Part shown: positions 36,743 through 44,765 of the stretch, piece after piece
Layout: each line of letters starts with the position of its first letter
Position numbering within the stretch: the first letter of the stretch is position 1
From: Fibrella rubiginis
GTDB lineage: Bacteria; Bacteroidota; Bacteroidia; Cytophagales; Spirosomataceae
NCBI RefSeq assembly: GCF_017353185.1
Contig: NZ_JAFMYV010000002.1
Coordinates: 62,001 to 126,000, forward strand
DNA length: 64,000 bases
Direction: 5' to 3'
The notes under the pieces: generated by a model
Told to the model about the DNA's origin: nothing
The model's input: the letters and a program-made list of their open reading frames with translations, nothing else
Databases searched by the model: none
Translations under genes and position numbers: made by a program

Positions 36743-37360
36743 TTACTCGTACACCACGCGGCTGAGGATACTCCGGCCCAGGGTGACTTCATCGGCGTAT
36801 TCGAGGTCGCCACCGATGGGAATACCACGGGCGATGGTCGAAATACGGAGGTTAAACGGGCGGAGTTTCTTTTGCAGATAAAACGCCGTGGTGTCGCCCT
36901 CCATCGTGGGGCTGAGCGCCAGAATAATTTCCTTCACCGGTTCGTCGGCCTGAATGTTGTTGGCCAGCCGGTGAATCAGTGATTCGATGTGCAGGTCGGA
37001 GGGGCCAATGCCTTCGACGGGCGAAATAATGCCCCCCAACACGTGGTAGAGGCCTTTATACTGCGCCGTATTCTCCACCGCCAGCACGTCGCGGGTATCT
37101 TCCACTACGCAAATAATGGACCCGTCGCGGCGGGGGTTGGCGCAGATCGTGCAGAGATCGTCGTCGGAGAGGTTGTGGCAACGCTGGCAGTATTTAACCT
37201 TCGTGCGCATAGCTGTCAGGGACTGCGCCAGCGTCTGGGTTTGTTCTTCGTCGCGTTTCAGCAGGTGCAACACCAGCCGCAGGGCAGTTTTCTTACCAAT
37301 GCCCGGCAGCTTCGACACCTCCGTTACCGCATCTTCAATTAGCTTCGAGGGGAACTCCAA
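36743..37360 (-). CDS. recR: Recombination protein RecR
   Basis: A 205-aa RecR. The start is a TTG at 37360 (reads [20 protein letters not shown]), chosen because it gives the usual length; the longer frame upstream reads through the heptad repeat H and is artefactual. The helix-hairpin-helix [12 protein letters not shown], the Cys4 zinc finger ([16 protein letters not shown]) and the Toprim domain ([16 protein letters not shown]) are all present. RecR works with RecF/RecO in loading RecA at gaps. It lies downstream of clpS. Confidence 0.96.
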   Translation of the reverse strand: MEFPSKLIEDAVTEVSKLPGIGKKTALRLVLHLLKRDEEQTQTLAQSLTAMRTKVKYCQRCHNLSDDDLCTICANPRRDGSIICVVEDTRDVLAVENTAQYKGLYHVLGGIISPVEGIGPSDLHIESLIHRLANNIQADEPVKEIILALSPTMEGDTTAFYLQKKLRPFNLRISTIARGIPIGGDLEYADEVTLGRSILSRVVYE

Positions 37361-37362
37361 AG

Positions 37363-37469
37363 GATTTATGATTTGGGATTTCGGATTTCGGATTGTGGAA
37401 CTCGAACGAGAAACTACCTGGTAACATGGCAGTCTGGCAAATCCGAAATCCGCAATCCCCAATCCGCAA
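37363..37469. repeat. Heptad hairpin element H between clpS and recR
   Basis: Imperfect inverted repeat of 7-bp units. Left (37363-37397): GATTTAT, GATTTGG, GATTTCG, GATTTCG, GATTGTG. Right (37439-37469): AAATCCG, AAATCCG, CAATCCC, CAATCCG, then CAATC running into the clpS stop codon at 37470-37472. The unit resembles element R at the end of the window. It sits 2 bp upstream of the TTG start of recR. Confidence 0.85.
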
Positions 37470-37748
37470 TCAGTTCATGACTTCCGCTGAGATGCCGCGG
37501 CGGCAGATCTCGTTGCGCAGGGGGACCAACTCCTCGAAACCGCCATTCTTGACGGTGCATTTGCCTTTGTAATGAATCAAAAGCGTGCACTGCTCAGCCT
37601 GTTCGGGCGTGTGCTCGCAAACCTCCATCAGCGTGTCGATGACGTACTCGAATGTATTCACTTCGTCGTTGAAGACCACCAGGTTGTACACCTCCGTCTC
37701 CACTACTTCGTCCAGTACCTCTACCTCGGGTTGAAAAAACGGCGTCAT
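37470..37748 (-). CDS. clpS: ATP-dependent Clp protease adaptor ClpS
   Basis: A 92-aa ClpS. The core [20 protein letters not shown] (about 21-40) contains the N-degron pocket residues Asn-Asp, and the C-terminal ALLxHxxGxxxV-type segment appears as [11 protein letters not shown]. ClpS delivers N-end rule substrates to ClpAP/ClpCP. Its stop codon touches hairpin H. TAAATTTG on its promoter strand near 37779-37786 fits a -7 box, but no -33 element is clear. Confidence 0.95.
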   Translation of the reverse strand: MTPFFQPEVEVLDEVVETEVYNLVVFNDEVNTFEYVIDTLMEVCEHTPEQAEQCTLLIHYKGKCTVKNGGFEELVPLRNEICRRGISAEVMN

Positions 37749-37852
37749 AACAGCGCAGCTAGTTGATTGATTCTTGGCAAATTTATGGAAATTTGGCCGG
37801 TTAATGCCCGTTAAAATAACCCCATACAGGGCTTAAAAGTTGCCCTTTTTCA

Positions 37853-39361
37853 ATGAATTCCACCATCGCACTGGTCATCCTGATCGCCTATTTCGCTATG
37901 CTTATCGGGGTGTCGTACTACACCTCACGCGGGGCCGACACCAACACGTTTTTCACCGCCAACCGACAGTCGCCCTGGTACCTGGTGGCCTTCGCCATGA
38001 TCGGCACGTCGCTCTCCGGCGTCACGTTCATTTCAGTGCCGGGGGCCGTAGGAGGCATCTTCAAAGGCTTCGAGGGCTACAAAGGCTTCTTCTACTTTCA
38101 GGTGGTGCTGGGCTACATCGTGGGCTACTATGTCATTGCCACCGTGCTCATGCCACTCTACTACCGCATGAACCTGATTTCGATCTACGGCTACCTCGAA
38201 AAGCGCTTCGGTTTCTGGTCGTACAAGACGGGGGCGGGGTTCTTTCTGCTGGCCCGCACGGTGGGGTCGGCGGTGCGGCTGTATGTGGCGGCAGGCGTGC
38301 TGCAACTGGCCATCTTCAACGACCTCGGCGTGCCGTTTGAAGTGTCGGTGGCCATCACCATTCTGCTTATCTGGCTATACACCTTCAAGGGTGGCGTGAA
38401 AACGATCATCATCACCGACACCCTCCAGACCACGTTTCTGGTAACGGCCGTGGCGCTCACCATTATACTGATTGCCAAGGAGTTGAAGCTCGATTTTGGG
38501 CAGGTGAGCGCGGCTATCAAAAACGGCCCGTATTCGCAGATCTTCTATTTCGATAATTTCAACGACCCGCGTAATTTCTTCAAGCAGTTCATTTCGGGGG
38601 CGTTCATTGCCATTGTCATGACCGGGCTGGATCAGGACCTGATGCAGAAAAACCTGACCTGCAAAAACATCGGCGAGGCCCAGAAAAACATGTTCTGGTT
38701 TACCATCACGCTCACCGTAGTTAACTTCATGTTCCTCTGCCTGGGCGCGTTGCTTTACCTCTACGCCAACACCGAAGGCATTGCCATCCCCGCCAAAACC
38801 GACGACCTATACCCCATGCTGGCGCTAAACCATTTTGGTCCAATTGTGGGCATTACCTTCCTGCTGGGTATCACCGCCGCCACCTACGCCTCGTCTGATT
38901 CGGCCCTGACAGCCCTGACAACCTCATTTTGTGTAGACTTCATGAACGTAGAAAACAAGCCCGAAGTAGACCGGGCGCGGATCAAACACCGGGTTCACAT
39001 TGGTTTCTCGGTGCTGTTCTGGGTGGTGATCGTCATTTTCAAACGGCTCAGCAGCGGCGACGTCATCACGGCCGTCTTTGACCTGGCGGGCTATACGTAT
39101 GGACCACTGCTGGGCCTATATGCGTTTGGCCTGTTCAACCGCCGCCCCGTGCGCGACCGCTGGGTACCGCTGGTTTGCCTTGCCTCGCCGTTTTTTACCT
39201 ACTGGGTCAATAGCCACTCGCAGCAGTGGTTCAATGGCTACGTTTTCAGCTTTGAGCGGCTGTTACTCAATGGGTTGTTTACCTACGTAGGCCTGTGGGC
39301 GCTGTCTGGCCCGGCAGTTGAAGGACAGGTGGCCGTAGGACGACACAGTAAGGTTGCTTAA
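37853..39361 (+). CDS. Sodium:solute symporter (SSS family)
   Basis: A 502-aa integral membrane transporter with about 13 predicted spans. Typical SSS features are the first span YFAMLIGVSYYTSRGADTN, GTSLSGVTFISVPGAVGG (sodium-site helix region), FSNPLN-type loops and the later LGITAATYASSDSALTALTTSF motif characteristic of the family. It couples Na+ entry to uptake of a sugar, amino acid or similar small solute; the substrate is not predictable here. Divergent from clpS. Confidence 0.92.
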   Translation: MNSTIALVILIAYFAMLIGVSYYTSRGADTNTFFTANRQSPWYLVAFAMIGTSLSGVTFISVPGAVGGIFKGFEGYKGFFYFQVVLGYIVGYYVIATVLMPLYYRMNLISIYGYLEKRFGFWSYKTGAGFFLLARTVGSAVRLYVAAGVLQLAIFNDLGVPFEVSVAITILLIWLYTFKGGVKTIIITDTLQTTFLVTAVALTIILIAKELKLDFGQVSAAIKNGPYSQIFYFDNFNDPRNFFKQFISGAFIAIVMTGLDQDLMQKNLTCKNIGEAQKNMFWFTITLTVVNFMFLCLGALLYLYANTEGIAIPAKTDDLYPMLALNHFGPIVGITFLLGITAATYASSDSALTALTTSFCVDFMNVENKPEVDRARIKHRVHIGFSVLFWVVIVIFKRLSSGDVITAVFDLAGYTYGPLLGLYAFGLFNRRPVRDRWVPLVCLASPFFTYWVNSHSQQWFNGYVFSFERLLLNGLFTYVGLWALSGPAVEGQVAVGRHSKVA

Positions 39362-39421
39362 CTTTTTCTGGAGTGACCCGTTAGTTACACATTGGTAGCC
39401 CTGGCGGCTGCTAATGACACC

Positions 39422-40216
39422 ATGATTCACGCACGATTACTGATCATTATACTGCTGCTGCTCACGACGGCATCGGCCTGGGGACAGCAACGCCCTGGCC
39501 GCACCAAACGAGCGCCCAATCCATACCGGCGGGCTTACCAACAAGGCCGATTTGTAGCTCCCGACTCCACCTCGCCGCAGGTGCCTTTTGTGCATTTCCC
39601 GTACCCACTGGCCAGGGGCATCAACCGGGCCACGCTGGGCGTAACATTTACTACGTCGCCCCGCGATATTACCGAACAAACGCAAATTGACGTACCGGCG
39701 GGTGATCTGGTCATTCTCCGGGGGCTGACAAAGAACCTGGCCTTAACAGGAGAGATGAAATTCCAGTTTCTGCAAAACAACGCCATGGCAGGCCTGCGCC
39801 GCACCTTTCCCATAAAAGGGCGCTTCTACGGCTCGGCGGGGGCAGGTCTGGGCGGCTGGTTTGGTATGCTCCGGCTGGCCGATTTCAACACGAGCGGCTT
39901 TGGGTTTATGGGGGCTGCCGACGTGGCGGTTGGGTTTCGCTCCTCGCGTGACCTGCTGGTTACGTTTCGCTTGCAAAAAGACCTAGGCCTGCTGAATAGA
40001 ACGGCCGTAGGCCAAACCGTGTCTGACGACGGGCGGATTGTCTCGAACGGGTATGGGGCCACGGTCACGCTGGAACAGGCCTTTTTTGGTCGTCGCCATG
40101 CGGCCATTGGTTTCCGGGCACTCTATACCAATTTCAACTGGCAGTTCTGGTCGCTGTACGATACGTTCGACCGAAATATTTTTTATCCCGAAGTGTTTAT
40201 GGGCTTCTTTTTGTAG
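39422..40216 (+). CDS. Exported outer-membrane-like protein, 264 aa
   Basis: Not assigned to a named family. The start at ATG 39422 gives a Sec signal peptide (IIILLLLTTASAWGQ). The mature N-terminus is basic (RPGRTKRAPNPYRRAYQQG), and the rest looks like a small beta-barrel: glycine/aromatic alternating strands such as FYGSAGAGLGGWFGMLRL and a last strand ending FMGFFL. It precedes the GDPD lipoprotein by 26 bp, with a second barrel-like gene right after that, so the three are likely one operon. Confidence 0.7.
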   Translation: MIHARLLIIILLLLTTASAWGQQRPGRTKRAPNPYRRAYQQGRFVAPDSTSPQVPFVHFPYPLARGINRATLGVTFTTSPRDITEQTQIDVPAGDLVILRGLTKNLALTGEMKFQFLQNNAMAGLRRTFPIKGRFYGSAGAGLGGWFGMLRLADFNTSGFGFMGAADVAVGFRSSRDLLVTFRLQKDLGLLNRTAVGQTVSDDGRIVSNGYGATVTLEQAFFGRRHAAIGFRALYTNFNWQFWSLYDTFDRNIFYPEVFMGFFL

Positions 40217-40242
40217 CCCCTGCCATATACCATTCCAACGCT

Positions 40243-41553
40243 ATGAACGTATCCTTTTTTCGCTCCCTGACCCTGTTTCTGCTGGCTGGTTTTGTCGCGT
40301 ATCTGGGGGGAGGGTGCCGTACCAAATTCGATACGGCCGTTGTCATTCCGCAGAACCTGAAGGCCGGTCTGGATCTGCCCGGTGCCAAACTGCTGTTTGC
40401 TCAAACCCGCAAGGCCTGCGAAGGAGTGTATGCGGTATCTGACGGCTCAGATGTTTTTGGTGCCGAAATTGCCGCCAAGTGGAGTTACACGGTAAAAAAC
40501 AAAGTCGATACCACCTACCATTTCTCGCTTTTCTGTGAGCCTCAGGCTACCTATTTTGTGCTGGAAGGCAGGCAGGTAGCCGACTCCATTATATTTCTCG
40601 GCTATTGGCGGCGGCTGGTTAATGCCGACGTAGGTACGGCCCGCTTTGTGGTGCGGCGAAACGGCGGCGCCCGTGTGCTGCTGGCCCCTGACTGCTGCCA
40701 GGCGCTAAAACCGGGCGATGTAGTCTTCAAGGGCATGTACGGCAACGGAGAAGAAAACCAGAAATATCCCCTGACGCTCTCGTTTAACCGGCCGCTGAAC
40801 CCCAAGCCGTTTCAGATTATAGCTCACCGCAGCGGAGGGCGCACCTCTGATCTGCTGCCCGCCTCCGAAAACTCGGTCGAGATTATCCGGCTGGCACCAG
40901 AGCTAGGGGCCACGGGTGTTGAATTCGACATTCGGCAAACGAAAGACGGTGTACCCATTCTGTATCACGACGATCAGCTTAACCTGCGTCTGACGCAGAA
41001 AAGTGGCCTTATCGGTCCGGTAGAGAACTATACCTACAAACAGCTCACCTCCCTGGTGCGGCTGGTTAACGGCGAACAGATACCCACGCTGGAAGAAGCA
41101 CTGACCGCCGTAATCGACGACACGCCCCTGCAAACGGTCTGGATGGATAGTAAGCTGATTCGGGATATGCCCCTGATTCGGGAAATTCACAAAAAATACA
41201 TCGCCAAAGCCGCCGCACAGGGCCGGAAGGTAAACATCTACATCGGCCTGCCCACCGAGACGACGCTGAACCAGTTTGAAGCCCTCGACGACCACTTGTC
41301 GGCTCCGTCGCTTTGTGAGCTGGATACGTCTATCGCCCGGCGTATCAATGCCAAAGTCTGGGCGCCCCGCTTTACCCTTGGCAACCCCGTTGAGTCGGCA
41401 AAAGTGATGCAGGCAGCGGGCCTGAAGGTCTTTGTCTGGACGCTCGACGTGCCCGACTTTGTTCGTCAGTTCATCGATGGGGGGGCGCTGGATGGTATTC
41501 TCACCAACTATTCGGCCATTGTGGCTTACTATCATTATGTACAAAAGCCCTAG
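40243..41553 (+). CDS. GDPD-family phosphodiesterase lipoprotein
   Basis: A 436-aa lipoprotein (lipobox Cys25, LGGGC). After an N-terminal domain of unknown function (about 35-185, beta-rich), residues 190-430 form a glycerophosphodiester phosphodiesterase TIM barrel: His195 (IAHRSGG), Glu227 and Asp229 (GVEFDIRQTKDG) and His242 (YHDD) are in place, so it should be catalytic. Expected role is hydrolysis of glycerophosphodiesters at the periplasmic or outer membrane face. It lies between two barrel-like proteins (gaps 26 and 4 bp), implying a shared envelope job. Confidence 0.85.
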   Translation: MNVSFFRSLTLFLLAGFVAYLGGGCRTKFDTAVVIPQNLKAGLDLPGAKLLFAQTRKACEGVYAVSDGSDVFGAEIAAKWSYTVKNKVDTTYHFSLFCEPQATYFVLEGRQVADSIIFLGYWRRLVNADVGTARFVVRRNGGARVLLAPDCCQALKPGDVVFKGMYGNGEENQKYPLTLSFNRPLNPKPFQIIAHRSGGRTSDLLPASENSVEIIRLAPELGATGVEFDIRQTKDGVPILYHDDQLNLRLTQKSGLIGPVENYTYKQLTSLVRLVNGEQIPTLEEALTAVIDDTPLQTVWMDSKLIRDMPLIREIHKKYIAKAAAQGRKVNIYIGLPTETTLNQFEALDDHLSAPSLCELDTSIARRINAKVWAPRFTLGNPVESAKVMQAAGLKVFVWTLDVPDFVRQFIDGGALDGILTNYSAIVAYYHYVQKP

Positions 41554-41557
41554 CCCC

Positions 41558-42313
41558 ATGTCCTTTTGCCGTAACTGGTTTATTGCCTGGCTGGTTGTGG
41601 GTCTCGCATTCAGCGCCCTGGCACAGCAGCCAGCGCCCACACCGGCCCGCGCCAGAAAGGCAACGGCTAAGCCGCGGAGTGGCTATAAACAGCGGGTGTT
41701 CAACGCCCGTGCACCGGGTTATACCAAAAAGGGGCAGCTCCGTCGCCTGAGCCCCGACCAGCTTTGGGACGCTCAACCCGACTCGACAAGACCCAACCGG
41801 GGTCCATTTCGACTACTGGTGTATGCTGGCCTGGGCGCATCGTATTATGCCACCCCGCTAAACAGTCCGGTTGCGCTGGTGGATAAACAGCAACTCCGCT
41901 GGTCGATACCGCTTTCGTTGCGGGTGATGTGGCAAACCGACCACCGCATGCGGCTGGGTATAGAAACGGGCTACGTGAGCATGTACAGCTATAAAGGCAC
42001 CCGCAACGGCGAACTTGCCAACGTGCGGGTGTCGGCAACGCCCATTCTGGCGGTGTTTTCGATGTCGGTGGTCAAACGATTCGCCCTGTATGCGGGTACC
42101 GGACCTTACCGGATTAACTCGAACCTACAGTACGACGGCGATACACAGGGTACTACCTATAGCCTGGGCTGGATGGCGGCGGGTACCTACACGCAGCCCC
42201 TGGGCAAAAACATTGGCATTGCCGCCGAGCTGAAATGGTATGATGCCACCCAAACCAAAGACGCCTGTTTCATTGCCCAGGCCACGCTGGTCTGGCGGGC
42301 ACTCACGTGGTAA
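41558..42313 (+). CDS. Exported barrel-like protein, 251 aa
   Basis: Unknown function. ATG 41558 is 4 bp after the GDPD stop and yields a signal peptide (MSFCRNWFIAWLVVGLAFSALAQ). As in the protein encoded at 39422, a basic Pro/Arg/Lys-rich linker (PTPARARKATAKPRSGYKQR) follows, then a predicted beta-barrel of about 160 residues with strands such as FALYAGTGPYRI and IAAELKWYDA. Similar layout but little identity with that neighbour. It ends 9 bp before the convergent SDR stop. Confidence 0.68.
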   Translation: MSFCRNWFIAWLVVGLAFSALAQQPAPTPARARKATAKPRSGYKQRVFNARAPGYTKKGQLRRLSPDQLWDAQPDSTRPNRGPFRLLVYAGLGASYYATPLNSPVALVDKQQLRWSIPLSLRVMWQTDHRMRLGIETGYVSMYSYKGTRNGELANVRVSATPILAVFSMSVVKRFALYAGTGPYRINSNLQYDGDTQGTTYSLGWMAAGTYTQPLGKNIGIAAELKWYDATQTKDACFIAQATLVWRALTW

Positions 42314-42322
42314 AGCCCTTCG

Positions 42323-43051
42323 CTAGGCTACCCCGTTCATGGCATTAAATGCTTTTCGCAGGTCATCCTGCGAGGCATGTGACCTGGTTTCGCTGGACGC
42401 AAAGGTCAGTTCCGTTTTGCCGGCTTTCATCTGCTCGAATACCGCATCAACGAAGTCGCTGACCGGTGGGGCGTAGTTGTGAAGACCTTTGCCACCCAGG
42501 TCGGTGTTCAGCGCGGGGGGAATCATTTCGATGACCTCGATGCCGTTGGGTGCCTGCATGACACGTAGCGACAGGGTAAACGAACGAAGGAATGCTTTCG
42601 TGGCCGAGTATACGGCCACCTTGGCCAACGGGGCAAACGCTAAGCCTGACGTGACGTTGATAAGCGTTTTGAGCGATGGTAATTTGGCAAAAAGAGCCGC
42701 CAGATGCAGGGGAGCCTCAATGTTCGTCGTCATCTCTTCTTTAACCCGTTCATAAAAATCGTTGTCATCTATTGACATCCACTGCTGAATGCCCGCGTTG
42801 TTAACCAGCACATTAAGGTCGGCGTGTTCGGCTGCTACCCACTGGTAGAGCGCCTCCCGTTCGGCAGCGACCGATACATCGCATTGTCTGGTGATCACGC
42901 CGGGGAGCCTGTCGGCCACCTCCCGAAGCACATCTTCCCGCCGCCCACAGATGATGACGGTGTTGTTTTCCTGCACAAAGCGTTCCGTAAGGCCGAGGCC
43001 AATGCCCGACGCGCCACCTGTAATTAGTAATTTGTTTGCCGTAATGTTCAT
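42323..43051 (-). CDS. DltE-like short-chain dehydrogenase/reductase
   Basis: A 242-aa SDR from ATG 43051 (upstream longer frame rejected). TGGASGIG 11-18, NNAG 84-87, Ser135, Tyr148 and Lys152 form the cofactor and active sites. The sequence style (ITANKLLITGGASGIGLGL, PLHLAALF) resembles the DltE-like COG3967 group. Substrate unknown. It converges with the barrel gene, 9 bp apart, with no terminator hairpin visible. Confidence 0.88.
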   Translation of the reverse strand: MNITANKLLITGGASGIGLGLTERFVQENNTVIICGRREDVLREVADRLPGVITRQCDVSVAAEREALYQWVAAEHADLNVLVNNAGIQQWMSIDDNDFYERVKEEMTTNIEAPLHLAALFAKLPSLKTLINVTSGLAFAPLAKVAVYSATKAFLRSFTLSLRVMQAPNGIEVIEMIPPALNTDLGGKGLHNYAPPVSDFVDAVFEQMKAGKTELTFASSETRSHASQDDLRKAFNAMNGVA

Positions 43052-43230
43052 GAATGTGCGCTGGTTTGGTTGTGGGTCGGTCGCAAAGGTAAAGCGAACC
43101 GGTAAGCCAGTATGGCGCAAAGCAATCCAGATGGTGCCCCAGGCCTACCACTTGTCGGAAGGCTCTTCCATAAACCAACGCCGTGCCTTTGCGGTTTAGT
43201 TATCTCCGTTCAACGTAGCCAAACCCACTT

Positions 43231-44073
43231 TTGGAATCACCAACTTTCGCTTTTCTGGCCGACACCCAGGCCCCTATGTGGATAGAAGCCCTGTTTTTGA
43301 AACAGCGCGATAACGTCAAAGCTACCCAGGCTATTTTCCGCGACATCCTGAAACGGCATCCCGAAACGCTCTACTGGCTTGGCGACGTAGTGGTGCTGGG
43401 CTATAAAAATGCCGCCTGGCCCATGGTCGATACGTTCCTGGCCAACTGCGAAGAAGCGGGCATCGACGTGAAGGCCATTATGGGCAATCATGATGTGATG
43501 GGACGGCCTAAAAAGGGGCAGCGCAACTTCCAGAAGCGTTTTCCCGATCACGTACCCACCGGCTATGCCCACGTGACAGATGGGGTAGGCGTGATTCTGC
43601 TGAACTCGAATTTCAGCACCATGACGCTGGACCAGCAAAAGCAGCAGCAGGCCTTTTACGAAAAACAACTTCATGATTACGACGACGACCCGGCTATTCG
43701 GGCGGTGATCGTGACCACCCACTACGCTCCGTTTTCAAACAGCCGGCTGGTGGGTTCGAGTAAGCCGGTGCAGCAGCGGTTTGTGATGCCGTACCAGGCC
43801 TCGAAAAAGGCGAAGCTGTTCATCACGGGCCACGCCCATGCGTTCGAAAAGTTTGAAGTGGGGGGCAAGGTATTCCTCGTCATTGGCGGCGGTGGCGGTC
43901 TGAAACAGCCGCTGCACACAAACCCCTATAAATTTGAAGATCGCGCCCTGGACTACAAACCCATGTTCCATTACCTCACCGTCTGGCGCGAAGAAGACAA
44001 CCTCCACGTCTGCTCACACCGGCTCACCGACGACCATAAGGGGTTTGAAGACGGCTATGGGTTTGTGATTTAA
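43231..44073 (+). CDS. Calcineurin-like metallophosphoesterase
   Basis: A 280-aa metallophosphoesterase. The start is a TTG at 43231, since the first ATG downstream would remove the metal motif. Metal ligands: DTQ near residue 11 (a DxQ variant in place of DxH), GDVV near 51, GNHD near 82, TTHYA near 161 and the final GHAHAFE. It should be a cytoplasmic phosphohydrolase with two metals; substrate unknown. Twelve bp upstream of the small lipoprotein gene at 44085, so possibly co-transcribed. Confidence 0.87.
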   Translation: MESPTFAFLADTQAPMWIEALFLKQRDNVKATQAIFRDILKRHPETLYWLGDVVVLGYKNAAWPMVDTFLANCEEAGIDVKAIMGNHDVMGRPKKGQRNFQKRFPDHVPTGYAHVTDGVGVILLNSNFSTMTLDQQKQQQAFYEKQLHDYDDDPAIRAVIVTTHYAPFSNSRLVGSSKPVQQRFVMPYQASKKAKLFITGHAHAFEKFEVGGKVFLVIGGGGGLKQPLHTNPYKFEDRALDYKPMFHYLTVWREEDNLHVCSHRLTDDHKGFEDGYGFVI

Positions 44074-44084
44074 CAGATACCACT

Positions 44085-44543
44085 ATGCTCAAAGCGCTTA
44101 CCTGCTGCCTGCCCGCTTTCGCCGGGCTGCTACTGTTGACCTGCCAGGCGAAGAAAACAGCTACCACCGAACAGGCTGCTCCCACCATCAGCAGTGTGAC
44201 CCGCTGTTACGCCCTGACCATGAACGGTGATACCGTCCGGCTGACTGTGCGGCAAACCGGGAACGACGTGACGGGAAAACTGCTCTACCAGCTTTCGGGT
44301 AAAGACCGCAATACAGGCACCATCCGGGGAACCATGCATGGCGATACCCTCCGGGCCGATTATATGTTTCACGCCGAAGGGGTAGAGTCGATCCGGGAAG
44401 TAGCGTTTCTGGCTCAGAAAGGCGGTTTTCTGGAAGGCTTTGGTCCCGTTGAAGAAAAGAACGGCAAGATGCGCTTCACCCCAAACACAGCGGTCACGTT
44501 CAGCGGCAACCGGATTTTGAAGCAGGCCGATTGTCAGGAGTAG
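44085..44543 (+). CDS. Small lipoprotein of unknown function, 152 aa
   Basis: A 152-aa predicted lipoprotein with lipobox Cys20 (LLLLTCQ). After a short Thr/Lys-rich linker, the remainder is a beta-rich domain with the repeated LxxxGDTVxLTVRQ and MHGDTLRADYMF motifs, suggesting a small beta-sandwich with a TLR-type hairpin; no enzymatic residues are evident. It follows the metallophosphoesterase by 11 bp. The convergent glycosidase gene begins across hairpin I. Confidence 0.75.
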   Translation: MLKALTCCLPAFAGLLLLTCQAKKTATTEQAAPTISSVTRCYALTMNGDTVRLTVRQTGNDVTGKLLYQLSGKDRNTGTIRGTMHGDTLRADYMFHAEGVESIREVAFLAQKGGFLEGFGPVEEKNGKMRFTPNTAVTFSGNRILKQADCQE

Positions 44544-44593
44544 TTTATCCCACAGTATCCTAGAGATAGGGATATAGGGATATAGGGATCATA

Positions 44594-44713
44594 GGGATCA
44601 TAGGGCGATGCCCCATGCAATGGATTAAGCCCCTTCAGGGCTGTTTGTTCTGTTCGCGCTTAGCAGCCCTGAAGGGGCTTAATCCATTGCATGGGGCATC
44701 GCCCTATGATCCC
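44594..44713. repeat. Large inverted repeat I at a convergent junction
   Basis: Perfect 49-nt arms (44594-44642 and 44665-44713) around a 22-nt loop. The inner arm includes GCCCCATGCAATGG and the outer ends are GGGATCATAGGG. Outside the perfect core both sides continue in tandem 8- and 9-mers (GGGATATA and GGGATCATA), from about 44561 to 44763, ending at the stop of the glycosidase gene. It occupies nearly all of the 222-bp gap between two convergent genes. Confidence 0.95.
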
Positions 44714-44765
44714 TATATCCCAATCTCTAGGACCCCTATGATCCCTATGATCCCTATATCCCTCC

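Noticed and set aside
37361..37462. An N-terminal extension of RecR upstream of the TTG start
   Set aside because: The extra codons are translated heptad repeat and do not match the family.
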